Shown here piece after piece: positions 15,960 to 24,293 of a stretch of 30,548 nt of DNA (position 1 is the stretch's first letter; each line of letters opens with the position of its first letter). This DNA comes from CAZJLP01 sp964546955 (lineage in GTDB: Bacteria; Verrucomicrobiota; Verrucomicrobiia; Opitutales; Opitutaceae): positions 1 through 30,548 of the forward strand of contig CAZJLP010000059.1 of NCBI GenBank assembly GCA_964546955.1. The letters run 5' to 3'. Under the pieces are notes generated by a model. That model did no database searches, was not told the origin of the DNA, and worked only from the letters and a program-made list of their open reading frames with translations. The position numbers were made by a program, and so were the translations under genes.

Positions 15960-18284
15960 ATGAGACATCCTACCTGTGTGCGTACCGCCCTCGGCCTCCT
16001 CCTGCTTGCTCTGGCTGGCGACTGCGCAGCCGACCAGCCCCTTTCCCGCAGCTTCCCTCTGGATTTTTACCGCGATGTGCCCAGCCGGAACTTGAAAGGC
16101 CTGGCCGCGCGTTCGGACGGCCGCCTCGTGGGCGGTCCCGTGTTCTCCGATCTCAAAGGGCCGGCCATCGGCGATTTGCTTTGGTGTCTGGAGGCAAGTG
16201 CTGGCTCTTCGCTCCTCGTAGGAACGGGTCCGGACGGAAAAATTGCCGAGGTGACGCTCGATCTGGCAAAAGGCAGTTACACCAGCCGCGAAGTGGTGGA
16301 CCTGGACGAGCCCCAGGTTTTCGCCCTGAAACGGCTGCCGGACGGCTCGATTCTGGCGGGCACTTCTCCCACGGGAGCACTCGTGCTGATCCGGGACGGA
16401 AAGGTCGTCTCCCGGTTGGCGCTTCCAGTGGACTCGATTTTCGACCTGCTCCTCCTGCCGGCCGATAACACGAAGCCGAAAAATCAAAAAGCCGATCCGG
16501 GGCTTGTGCTCGCGGCCGCCGGCAACCCGGGACGAATCTATCGCGTCGACCTCGCTAAATTTGCCCTGGCCGGCATCAACCCGGAAAAGCTGACCGCATC
16601 GAAAGCGCTGGAGGAAAAAGGAATCACGCTATTCGGCGAGATCCAGGACCGCAATGTGCGCCGGCTCGCGGCTTTGCCCCCGGGACAAATCGTGGCAGGA
16701 TCATCGCCCAAGGGGAATATTTATGGCTTCGCCGTCACCGGCGGCGACGCGGTGTTGCTCCAGGAAAATCGCGATGCAGAGGTCGCCGCGCTCCTGCCAC
16801 GGGAAAACGGGGACCTTTACGCCGCCTTGGTTTTCACGAGCACGCAAAACGAATCGCGCATCAACCGCCCCGCTCCGCCCAAACCAGCGACGGAGACCCC
16901 CGCTGAACCCGCGCCCCCTCCCCCGCCACCCCCTGCGACACAGACGGAGCGATTCGCGGGCCGGAGCGCGCTGGTTTTCATTCCGAACAACGGATTTCCC
17001 GAAACGCCCGTGGCGAGGGCGAATCTCGCCTTCTACGCCTTGGCGCATCGCGGCGACACCATCATCGTCGGCGGGGGGGAGCAAGGCGACCTGCTGGGTT
17101 ACGACGCACGAACACGACACAGCCTTTCGTTTGCCGGCAGCGCATCGTCGCAAATCAACCAGATCGCTCCGTTGCCCGGCCAGGCGGAGAAATATATCGC
17201 ACTCCGCAACAACGCGCCGGGGCTCGCTCTGATCGATTTCGCGGCGAATGGACCACGCGAAGCGGAGACCCGGCGGCTCGACCTCGGCGCTCCTTCGAAA
17301 TTAGGGGCGCTGCGTTTTGGCTCCGTGCGACAGGTCGACCCCGCTCAGATCACGGTGGATGTTCGGACGAGTTGGACCTCCGACGAAGCTGAAGGTTGGC
17401 GACCCTGGCAAAGCGCCGCTCTCCGCGAAGACGGCTGGATCGCCGATGCGACGGCGCGTTATGTGAAGTTCCGCATCAAAGCCGCGTCCAACGCAGCTGC
17501 AAATTTGGTCTTGGATCGAGGGTCCGTGTTCTTCCTCCCTCAGAACCGGCGGGCCCAGCTCAACGAATTCCGGGTGCTTTCGCCAAACTACGCGCTCCTC
17601 CCGGCGGCCGAGGCGAGCGGAAATCCGACGCCCATCTCCACCTTGACCCAATTGCTCGCGGCGGAACGTGAGCGCAACCCCGACGACAAGCGAAAAGGCG
17701 GCCTGCTCGGCAGCGGCATCGCGCCGCAGCGAGGCAACCAAATCATCTATTGGAATCTGACCGACCCCGATGGCGACGCGCTCGCCTACACGTTCTCAAT
17801 TCGTAGTGCGATACTGGATACTTGGACCGACGTCGCCGTGAGTATCCGCGACAGCTTCGTGCAGTTCGATGTGTCCCATCTCGAAGACGGTCTGTATGCG
17901 ACCCGCCTAAGCGCGACGGAACTGGCCCCTCGCCCGGCCGGAGATCGCCTGATCGTCTCGTTCGAGACCGACGATTTCGTCGTGGACAAGACTCCACCCT
18001 CGATCGGAGAAGTAAAAATGACTCACGAAGCCGATGCGCTGACCGTGCACGTCCCCGCGCGAGACGCCACCAGCCTGCTCGAACAGGCGGAATTCACCTT
18101 CAACAATGGCTACCGCGAAGTTGTCACCCAGCCTTCCGATGGCATCCGCGACAGCCGGGCGGAGACGTTCGCGCTCCGCGCTCCGCACGTGAAAATCGTC
18201 GGAGCAACCGCGGTCGAGATCGTCGTCACGGACAATCTGGGCAACAATGCGGCCCGCCGGGTCGAATTGAAGAAGCAGCCATAA
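15960..18284 (+). CDS. Secreted beta-propeller-like protein with C-terminal Ig-like region
   Basis: 774 residues; ATG at 15960 with a signal peptide (about 1-24). No specific family is recognised. The N-terminal half has recurring strand motifs typical of propeller blades, VGTGPDGKI, AGTSPTGAL, AAAGNPGRI, AGSSPKGNI and VGGGEQGDL, at roughly blade-length spacing between residues 80 and 380. A Pro-rich insert (about 302-330) lies in one loop. From about 595 the sequence IIYWNLTDPDGDALAYTFSI, and later VVDKTPPSIGEVKM, is typical of Ig/cadherin-like modules. No catalytic motif was seen. It lies 99 bases downstream of the S55 gene on the same strand with no terminator visible between, so the two may be co-transcribed and the product may assist or be processed by the S55 protein; that is inference. 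Confidence 0.75.
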   Translation: MRHPTCVRTALGLLLLALAGDCAADQPLSRSFPLDFYRDVPSRNLKGLAARSDGRLVGGPVFSDLKGPAIGDLLWCLEASAGSSLLVGTGPDGKIAEVTLDLAKGSYTSREVVDLDEPQVFALKRLPDGSILAGTSPTGALVLIRDGKVVSRLALPVDSIFDLLLLPADNTKPKNQKADPGLVLAAAGNPGRIYRVDLAKFALAGINPEKLTASKALEEKGITLFGEIQDRNVRRLAALPPGQIVAGSSPKGNIYGFAVTGGDAVLLQENRDAEVAALLPRENGDLYAALVFTSTQNESRINRPAPPKPATETPAEPAPPPPPPPATQTERFAGRSALVFIPNNGFPETPVARANLAFYALAHRGDTIIVGGGEQGDLLGYDARTRHSLSFAGSASSQINQIAPLPGQAEKYIALRNNAPGLALIDFAANGPREAETRRLDLGAPSKLGALRFGSVRQVDPAQITVDVRTSWTSDEAEGWRPWQSAALREDGWIADATARYVKFRIKAASNAAANLVLDRGSVFFLPQNRRAQLNEFRVLSPNYALLPAAEASGNPTPISTLTQLLAAERERNPDDKRKGGLLGSGIAPQRGNQIIYWNLTDPDGDALAYTFSIRSAILDTWTDVAVSIRDSFVQFDVSHLEDGLYATRLSATELAPRPAGDRLIVSFETDDFVVDKTPPSIGEVKMTHEADALTVHVPARDATSLLEQAEFTFNNGYREVVTQPSDGIRDSRAETFALRAPHVKIVGATAVEIVVTDNLGNNAARRVELKKQP

Positions 18285-18623
18285 CGTTTCTTCGCAATTG
18301 GGCCGCGCCCCGACAGCGCGCTTCGGCCCGCCATCCGGCGCGCCGATCGCCGCCTGCTTGTCGGCGCGCTACTCAAACGAATGGGTTAACGATACAAGCC
18401 CGCCCCTGCTTGCGGATTCGTGTCCGCGTCGCAGCTTCATAGGTGTCGGTCGCGGCGCCCCACCTGAACGTTGCGGACCTGTTTAGTACAACACCCCAAT
18501 CAAAACCATCGCGGCTCCCCTCGGAGCCCTCGGTCAGCGTGTTTTCCGCGTTTGGCGGATCCGGCCGCGCACTCAACTGCCCCGCGATCAGCCGGCGCGC
18601 GTACACGTGACCGTTTTTCTACC
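18285..18623. other. 339-base intergenic region with a GC-rich hairpin
   Basis: No gene is supported here. A perfect 9-bp hairpin, GCGCGCCGA (18338-18346) with TCGGCGCGC (18361-18369) and a 14-base loop, lies 54 bases after the propeller gene; no T tract follows. The remainder should contain the promoter of the GH28 gene, but no clear -35/-10 pair was found. A single GTTAAC palindrome (18385-18390) lacks flanking symmetry. Confidence 0.5.
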
Positions 18624-20810
18624 ATGAACTCACTCAGATACCCTTCGGCTCGCTTGAAGAGCCCCTTCGCATCTCGCCTTTCTCTCACGTGCTTGGCTTA
18701 TTTCGCGCTTCTGCTCGGGCTGGGCTCCTATGCCCTCGGCCAAACCTATAATGTTCGCACGTATGGTGCGACGGGTAATGGCACAACCATCGATTCGGCC
18801 GCCGTGAACAACGCAATCACCGCGGCCGCTAACGCGGGCGGCGGGACCGTGGTTTTTCCCTCGGGCCGATATCGCTGCCGTTCCATTCACTTGAAGAGCA
18901 ATGTGACCCTGCATTTGGAAGCGGGCTCCACCATTCTGGCCGCCAGCAGCGGCCTCGATGCGCCGGAATCCAATCCTTACACGGACTATCAGGATTTTGG
19001 CCACAGCCATTACCGCAATTCGCTTATCTGGGGAGAAAACCTGACAAATATCGGAATTACCGGACCCGGTACGATCGACGGCGACAACAATCTGCAGACG
19101 GACACCCCGGAGAACGGCCAGGGCAACAAAGCAATCGCCCTGAAGCTGTGCAGCCAAATCACGATCAGCGACATCACGATCCGCCAAGGCGGCCACTTTG
19201 GTTTGATCGTCAATGGTTGCACCGACCTCACGGTCACCCGGGTGAAAATCTTGAATCGCACCGACCGCGATGGCTTCAACCTCATCAACTCCTCGCGGGT
19301 CCGCATCACGGATTCTCAGATCGAAGGCAACGACGACGCCATGTGTTTGAAGGCCGATTTCTTTCTCGGCCGGCGCGTGACCAGCGATGACATCCACGTG
19401 GATAACTGTTCGATCACCTCGGGCGAAAACAACGCGATCCAGTTTGGCTCCGAAACCCGCGGCGACTTCACCAACGTCCGCTTCACTCGCATCACGATCG
19501 GCGGCGCAGGGAAGGCGGGCCTCGGAGTCACGTCGAACGACGGCTCCGTGATCGATGGCGTGACCTTCAGCGACATCACGATGCAGAACTGCGCCACGCC
19601 CATCTTTATCAAGCTGTCGGACCAAAACCGCGGGCCTGACCCAACCCCGATTGGCCGGATCCGCAATCTCACGTTCACGAACGTCACCGCCACCAAGTCC
19701 ATTCTCAACGGCGTGGAGTACTCCAATCTCATCCACGGCAAATCCAGCGTGTTCGTGGAAAACATCACCTTTAACAACGTGCGAGTGACGGTCGACGGAC
19801 GGCACCCCGCCTCCGATGCGAACATCAATCCTCCCGACAACAACGATTGGAGGCCGCGCATCACGGGCGAATTGCCCGCGTATGGCTGGTTTATCCGTCA
19901 CGCCCGCAACATCACGTTCAACAACTGCCAGGTTGACTTCGACAACAACGACGGGCGTCCCGCCATCATCGCGCAAAACGTCGAGACAATCCGCCTCAAC
20001 GACTTCAGAGCCGAGCGCGGAACGGGCAGCGCGTACGATCTAGGATTCACGAACGTGCGCGGTTATGCCGCGACCGGTTCGACCACCGCGGGCGACGCGT
20101 TTCGCATTCGCGCCACCAACTCGACCCCGCTGCCCGATGGCAACACGGTTGCGGCACCTACGTTCAGTCCGCCGGGGGGGACCTATGCCACGCCGCAATC
20201 CGTGACGCTCACGAGCGCGACTGGCGGCACGACGATTCGCTACACGACCGATGGCAGCACGCCAAGCTCGACCACTGGCACTGTTTACACGGGACCGATC
20301 ACGGTCTCGGCCCCAACCACCCTCCGTGCAATCGCGTACACCGCCACGGCCAGCAGCAGCGTGAGCTCGGCCTCGTATTTATTCGGCGAAGGCGGCCCCC
20401 CGATCGTCTTCGAGGCCGAAAGCCTGGCGCGGACAACGAGCGGCACCTCCGCCACCACGGACGCCGACACCGCAGCCAGCGGCGGCTCGCGCGTCACGCT
20501 CAATGCCACGGGTACGGGAAGCTGGGTCGAGTTCACGACTCCCAGCATTCCGGCCGGCACGTACGTGCTGCAGTTGCGGTCGAAGTTTCACAGCGTCCGC
20601 GGTATTCACGTGCTGCGAGTTGACGGCGCACAGGTCGGCAGCTCGGTCGACCAGTATGCATCTCCCGCGACCTACCCGACTACCACCTATGGAACGGTCA
20701 CGTTTTCAGCCGCGGGCACGCACAAGATCCGCATGCAGGTAACCGGCAAGAATTCGGCCTCCAGCAACTACTCGATCTCCGCGGATCTCTTTACGCTGAC
20801 CCTGCAGTAA
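18624..20810 (+). CDS. GH28-like (polygalacturonase-family) secreted enzyme with CHB_HEX_C-like and CBM6/35-like modules
   Basis: 728 residues. ATG at 18624 gives a signal peptide (1-39, cut near ALGQ); the open frame further upstream has no such feature. Domains: right-handed parallel beta-helix (about 41-505), opening with the pectin-lyase/GH28 pattern YNVRTYGATGNGTTIDS and GGGTVVFPSGRY; a chitobiase C-terminal-like beta-sandwich (511-588, PTFSPPGGTY through IRYTTDGSTPS); and a CBM6/35-like module (594-728, FEAESLARTTSG through SWVEFTTPSIPAGTY). GH28 enzymes hydrolyse galacturonan with two or three Asp residues. Here GNDDAM (235-240) keeps the Asp pair, but NTD is replaced by DRDGF and the GHG histidine and RIK motifs are not recognisable. 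Likely acts on plant or algal polysaccharide; specificity uncertain. Ends at a strong terminator. Confidence 0.88.
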   Translation: MNSLRYPSARLKSPFASRLSLTCLAYFALLLGLGSYALGQTYNVRTYGATGNGTTIDSAAVNNAITAAANAGGGTVVFPSGRYRCRSIHLKSNVTLHLEAGSTILAASSGLDAPESNPYTDYQDFGHSHYRNSLIWGENLTNIGITGPGTIDGDNNLQTDTPENGQGNKAIALKLCSQITISDITIRQGGHFGLIVNGCTDLTVTRVKILNRTDRDGFNLINSSRVRITDSQIEGNDDAMCLKADFFLGRRVTSDDIHVDNCSITSGENNAIQFGSETRGDFTNVRFTRITIGGAGKAGLGVTSNDGSVIDGVTFSDITMQNCATPIFIKLSDQNRGPDPTPIGRIRNLTFTNVTATKSILNGVEYSNLIHGKSSVFVENITFNNVRVTVDGRHPASDANINPPDNNDWRPRITGELPAYGWFIRHARNITFNNCQVDFDNNDGRPAIIAQNVETIRLNDFRAERGTGSAYDLGFTNVRGYAATGSTTAGDAFRIRATNSTPLPDGNTVAAPTFSPPGGTYATPQSVTLTSATGGTTIRYTTDGSTPSSTTGTVYTGPITVSAPTTLRAIAYTATASSSVSSASYLFGEGGPPIVFEAESLARTTSGTSATTDADTAASGGSRVTLNATGTGSWVEFTTPSIPAGTYVLQLRSKFHSVRGIHVLRVDGAQVGSSVDQYASPATYPTTTYGTVTFSAAGTHKIRMQVTGKNSASSNYSISADLFTLTLQ

Positions 20811-20830
20811 GAACACGCTTCCAGCCTCGG

Positions 20831-20871
20831 CGCCGCCAATGGGTCTTAGGGGGACCGTTGGCGGCGTTTTT
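20831..20871 (+). terminator. Intrinsic terminator of the GH28 gene
   Basis: A 12-bp stem (20831-20842 with 20855-20866, starting CGCCGCCAA and ending TTGGCGGCG, one T-G wobble) closes a 12-base loop and is followed by five T residues (20867-20871). It lies 20 bases after the GH28 stop. It is the clearest Rho-independent terminator in the window. Confidence 0.92.
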
Positions 20872-20971
20872 ATTGCCAGAAGCGCGCGGTGTTGGGGCGG
20901 TCGGCGCGCCGCAATCTTTCCCTTGAGGAGCCTCTGAAAAACGGATCGCAAGCTAGGGGCAGGCCTCTCCC

Positions 20972-21001
20972 TCGACAAGCTCGGGACCCAGAGCCCGTCG
21001 A
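20972..21001. repeat. Short palindrome of the TCGACAAGCTC type
   Basis: TCGACAAGCTC (20972-20982) and GAGCCCGTCGA (20991-21001) form an imperfect 11-bp inverted repeat (9 of 11 pairs) with an 8-base loop. It resembles the widespread intergenic repeat built around TCGACAGGCTC. It lies in the 425-base convergent region between the GH28 gene and chrA (20811-21235), which otherwise holds the terminator, the inverted repeat at 21157 and no supported gene. Confidence 0.5.
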
Positions 21002-21156
21002 AACGGTGGACGTCCGTCGCAGGGAAAAACGTCGCGTGAGAACATGTGTTTTGACGCCGTCCAGCGCTGCACAGATGTTTGCATGCCACGTTTGCCTGCA
21101 CACGACGGCGAGTCCATCGGCCTCGCTCTACCCTCAATCCGTTTTCAGAGCATCTC

Positions 21157-21209
21157 TCTTTCTCTCGGATGCGCGATTGAGACGGATCATTCGATCCCGG
21201 AGAGAAAGA
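21157..21209. repeat. Nested inverted repeat downstream of chrA
   Basis: TCTTTCTCTC plus GG (21157-21168) pairs with the CCGGAGAGAAAGA segment (21197-21209) with one bulge. Inside the loop, GGATC, ATTC, GATCC forms a second small hairpin (about 21184-21197). It lies 26 bases beyond the chrA stop and may act as a transcript-end structure for chrA, although no T tract follows on the minus strand. Confidence 0.35.
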
Positions 21210-21235
21210 ATAAGGAGAAAGATTGCCCCTGAAGC

Positions 21236-22564
21236 TCAGCCCGCCAATACCCGCCATACCAACCCTAACCCTCCGCAGACCAGCACGACGGGAACGGCAT
21301 CCAACTTAAACCGCTGGATCGCCGCGAAGGCGGTCAGGGCGACGACCGTGGCAAACCAGTCCCATTGGCCCGCAGCAGGACGAAGGACCTGCCAGCCGAA
21401 CCATACCGCTAGATTGAGAACGACACCCACGACAGCGGCCGTCACCGCGGAGAGCGCGTAGTTGATCGTCTTCGCGCCCCTAAGTCGCTCGATGTACGGT
21501 GCCCCGAGAAAAATAAAGAGAAAACTCGGCACAAAGGTGACCCACGTCGTGATCGCGGCGCCCAAGGTCGCCGAGGCCAGCGGCGACAAGCCGCCGGGAT
21601 GATGCCATGCCCCGAGAAAACCCACAAACTGGAGGACCATGATCAACGGACCAGGGGTCGTCTCGGCGAGCGCGAGCCCGTCCACCATTTGGGGCGCCGA
21701 TAGCCAGCGATACTGCTCCACCGCTTGCTGGGCGACATAAGGCAGGACCGCGTACGCGCCGCCGAAAGTCACCAACGCCGCCTTGCTGAAAAAGAACCCT
21801 TCTTGCGCCAGCGTGCTTGCACTGCCGAGCCAGAGCACCACGGCAAACAAGGGGGCCCACCAAACCACGAGGCACAACGCCGTCACGCCGACCGCGCGAC
21901 GCATCGTTGGCCGCGTCTCCCGGACGCTCTCTGCATCGTCGATGACCGCACGCGGGACACCGTCCGAGTTCGCGCCATGACCTTTCATCACATCGAAGGC
22001 CGCTGGCCAATGGCGGCCCCCGAAATAGCCGAGCAGCGCCGCTCCCGCGACAATCGCCGGGAACGGAGCCTTGAAAATAAAGATGGCGATAAAAGAAAGG
22101 ATCGCGATGCCCCACATCGCCCGGGTCTTGAGCGCCTTTCGGCCGATCCGGATCACGGCAGCGGCCACGATGGCGAGGACCGCCGGCTTGAGCCCATAAA
22201 AGACTGCCGCGATCCACCCGACCTGACCGTGCGCGACATAGGCATAGCTGAGCGCCCAGAGAATGAACGCCGAGGGAAGGACGAACAAGGCGCCCGCCAC
22301 GATTCCTCCCCACGCGCGATGAAGAAGCCAGCCGCAATAAGTGGCCAACTGCTGCGCCTCGGGCCCCGGCAACAGCATGCAGTAGTTCAACGCGTGCAGA
22401 AAGCGGTCTTCGCCGATCCACCGCTTATTTTCCACCAGTTCCGCATGCATGATCGCGATCTGACCGGTCGGCCCGCCGAAACTGACGAATCCGAGTTTGA
22501 GCCAAAAGCGAAACGCTTCAAAAAAAGACGGGGCCGTGGCAGATCGGGGCGAGGGAGAGGACAT
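21236..22564 (-). CDS. chrA: ChrA-type chromate transporter (long, two-domain form)
   Basis: 442 residues; ATG at 22564. CHR-family proteins export chromate; the long form is two homologous halves of about 200 residues in tandem. Half 1 (about 12-190) has the signature FGGPTGQIAIMH (29-40), the LLPGPEAQQLA segment (64-74) and several membrane helices. After a charged cytoplasmic linker (190-222), half 2 (about 223-442) repeats it with FGGAYAVLPYVAQQ (267-280) and ETTPGPLIMVLQFVGF (301-316). Ten or more membrane segments are evident. The gene is the third of mazG-xerC-chrA, 14 bases after xerC. No chrB-like regulator is nearby, so chromate resistance as the real role is not certain. Confidence 0.93.
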   Translation of the reverse strand: MSSPSPRSATAPSFFEAFRFWLKLGFVSFGGPTGQIAIMHAELVENKRWIGEDRFLHALNYCMLLPGPEAQQLATYCGWLLHRAWGGIVAGALFVLPSAFILWALSYAYVAHGQVGWIAAVFYGLKPAVLAIVAAAVIRIGRKALKTRAMWGIAILSFIAIFIFKAPFPAIVAGAALLGYFGGRHWPAAFDVMKGHGANSDGVPRAVIDDAESVRETRPTMRRAVGVTALCLVVWWAPLFAVVLWLGSASTLAQEGFFFSKAALVTFGGAYAVLPYVAQQAVEQYRWLSAPQMVDGLALAETTPGPLIMVLQFVGFLGAWHHPGGLSPLASATLGAAITTWVTFVPSFLFIFLGAPYIERLRGAKTINYALSAVTAAVVGVVLNLAVWFGWQVLRPAAGQWDWFATVVALTAFAAIQRFKLDAVPVVLVCGGLGLVWRVLAG

Positions 22565-22578
22565 GGAGAGTCGAGCCC

Positions 22579-23526
22579 TCAGGCGCGCGGATGCGCCTTT
22601 TGGTAAATCTCCTTTAACCGCGCCACGCTCACGTGGGTATAAACCTGCGTCGTATTCAGGCTGGCATGACCAAGGAGCTCCTGGACGAGTCGCAGGTCCG
22701 CGCCGGCATTCAGCAGATGGGTCGCGTAAGAATGGCGGATTTTGTGCGGGGTCAGGTCCATCGGAAGGTCGGCCAGCGCGAGATAACGTTTTAGCATCAG
22801 CTGGATTTGCCTGACGGGGAGCCGGGCGTGGCGCGAGGTGATCAGCACCGGCGCATCAGGGGTAGTGTCGCGTGCGAAGTCCGATTTGAATTTTTGCAGA
22901 ACCGCCATGGCCACCGTCCCCAGGGGACACAGCCGCTCCTTTCGCCCTTTGCCAAAAATCCGCGCCACCCCCGTCGCGCGATCGATCTGCCCATAACTCA
23001 GGTTGGAAGCCTCGCTCACCCGCAACCCGCCCCCGTAGAGCAGTTCCATCGCGAGTCGATCCCGCCAGGCGGTGAAGGCGTCGATGCTTTCGTTCTCCAA
23101 GAGCCGCTGCGGACCGGTCAACAACAGCTTCATTTGCGCTTCCGTGAGGAATTTGGGAAGACGCTTTTCGAGTTTCGGCAGGGGTACGCCGACGAAAGGG
23201 CTGCGCGCCACTGTCTTTCGCTTGAGCCAGTATTTGAAGAACGCTCGAAGCCCCGAAACATGGTTGTGCAGCGTGCGTCGATCAAAACGCCGTTGCGCTT
23301 CGATCACGAAATCCCGGATGTCCCTCGAGCCCAGGGCGTCGAAGCCGCGCAGCCAGAGACCGGAGCGATCGAGCCAGTGGTAAAAATCTTCAAACGCCTG
23401 CCGATAATTGCGAAGCGTGTAGGGCGAATAACGGCGTTCCTTCTCCAGATAAACGAGAAATGGAGAAAGCCACTCCTCGGCGACCGCAACGGGCAGCGCA
23501 GGCCGCTTGTCGGCTTCGTCGGGCAT
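22579..23526 (-). CDS. xerC: Tyrosine recombinase XerC/XerD
   Basis: 315 residues; ATG at 23526. It resolves chromosome dimers at dif with a partner recombinase. The N-terminal SAM-like DNA-binding domain (about 15-105, FLVYLEKERRYSPYTLRNYRQ) precedes the catalytic domain (about 125-300). All catalytic residues are present: Arg169 (GGGLRVSEASNL), Lys193 (FGKGRKER), His261 and Arg264 (HKIRHSYATHLLNAG), His287 (LLGHASL) and Tyr296 (TQVYTHV). Length and housekeeping company, with mazG 7 bases upstream, favour a Xer protein over a mobile-element integrase; no attachment sites were seen. XerC versus XerD cannot be settled from this window. Confidence 0.93.
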   Translation of the reverse strand: MPDEADKRPALPVAVAEEWLSPFLVYLEKERRYSPYTLRNYRQAFEDFYHWLDRSGLWLRGFDALGSRDIRDFVIEAQRRFDRRTLHNHVSGLRAFFKYWLKRKTVARSPFVGVPLPKLEKRLPKFLTEAQMKLLLTGPQRLLENESIDAFTAWRDRLAMELLYGGGLRVSEASNLSYGQIDRATGVARIFGKGRKERLCPLGTVAMAVLQKFKSDFARDTTPDAPVLITSRHARLPVRQIQLMLKRYLALADLPMDLTPHKIRHSYATHLLNAGADLRLVQELLGHASLNTTQVYTHVSVARLKEIYQKAHPRA

Positions 23527-23533
23527 GGGGTCT

Positions 23534-24217
23534 TTATCGAGGAGCGACCGGTGAACCCACCTTGGCCTCCACTTCGCGCATAACGCGAGTCGCCTCCAGA
23601 CGAAGTGCGCCCTCCGGATCGAGACCCCGCTTACGGCAAGCCGCCGCGATCTCGAAGAGCTGCTTTCCCAGACTTTCCGCCGTCAACTCCCGCCCAAGCG
23701 CGTCGATCCGCGCTCGGTCAACCAGCCCGTCCACGGGCAAATTCTTTTTCTCAATCTGCTTCCAGACCGCTTCCGCGAACATCAGGCTCGGCAGGCGCGG
23801 CGGCATGTCCTTGAAGAGTTGCTCTTCCGTCCCGCTCTTTCCGCTCGCCGCCTTTTCCCGCGCCTTAATCGCATCCCACTGGACAATCACCTGCTCCGAC
23901 GTGTCCAACCGGCCTTCACCAAAAACGTGAGGGTGGCGGCGAATCAACTTCTCATTCACCTCACGAGCAACCGTTTCAAGATCGAAATGCCCTCCCTCTT
24001 CGGCCAGTTGAGCATGAAAAATGACCTGAATGAGTACGTCCCCAAGTTCCTCCCTCATGTGAGGTAAATCCAGGCGGTCGATCGTATCGATCAGTTCGCT
24101 GCACTCGTCGATGAGGCAGCGCACGAGCGTGGCGTGGGTTTGCTCCTGGTCCCAGGGGCATCCTCCCGGGCCGCGGAGTCGGGCAATGGTTTTTCGCAAC
24201 TCGTCGATCGCGCTCAT
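23534..24217 (-). CDS. mazG: MazG nucleoside triphosphate pyrophosphohydrolase
   Basis: 227 residues from ATG at 24217; the longer open frame upstream would run through trpC on the other strand and is ignored. MazG hydrolyses (d)NTPs to monophosphates and pyrophosphate. The family start GPGGCPWDQEQTHATL (16-31) is clear. The Mg2+-binding acids are Glu38/Glu41 (DECSEL) and Glu57/Asp60 (EELGDVLIQVIFHAQ), followed by NEKLIRRHPHVFG. The C-terminal part (about 150-227) is shorter than in E. coli MazG (263 residues). It is divergent from trpC, with 76 bases between start codons occupied largely by a palindromic repeat, and leads the mazG-xerC-chrA group. Confidence 0.95.
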   Translation of the reverse strand: MSAIDELRKTIARLRGPGGCPWDQEQTHATLVRCLIDECSELIDTIDRLDLPHMREELGDVLIQVIFHAQLAEEGGHFDLETVAREVNEKLIRRHPHVFGEGRLDTSEQVIVQWDAIKAREKAASGKSGTEEQLFKDMPPRLPSLMFAEAVWKQIEKKNLPVDGLVDRARIDALGRELTAESLGKQLFEIAAACRKRGLDPEGALRLEATRVMREVEAKVGSPVAPR

Positions 24218-24226
24218 GGGCCTACC

Positions 24227-24283
24227 AAACACCCGAATGAGACAAAAAAACAGAGTTTTCTTTTGTCTCGTTTTCGTGTGTTT
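24227..24283. repeat. Inverted repeat (GAGACAAAA arms, TTTCGTGTG units) in the mazG/trpC divergent region
   Basis: The left arm (24227-24247) begins AAACACCCG and ends GAGACAAAA. The right arm (24261-24283) is its reverse complement with one mismatch and a 2-base bulge. The right side also shows roughly 9-base units, TTTGTCTCG then TTTTCGTGTG then TTTCGTGCA (24262-24289). The loop is A/T-rich. It occupies nearly all of the 76 bases between the mazG and trpC start codons, so any promoters for these genes must overlap it. Confidence 0.7.
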
Positions 24284-24293
24284 CGTGCAGGCA

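Noticed and set aside
18385..18390. GTTAAC upstream of GH28 as a LacI-type operator
   Set aside because: Symmetry does not extend beyond 6 bases; too short to support an operator.
18630..19976. Minus-strand open frame of 448 codons opposite the GH28 gene
   Set aside because: Val/Asp/Arg-rich shadow of the beta-helix coding sequence.
22579..23526. Tyrosine recombinase as integrase of a mobile element
   Set aside because: Length, close packing with mazG and chrA, and absence of attachment-site repeats or phage genes point to a housekeeping Xer protein.
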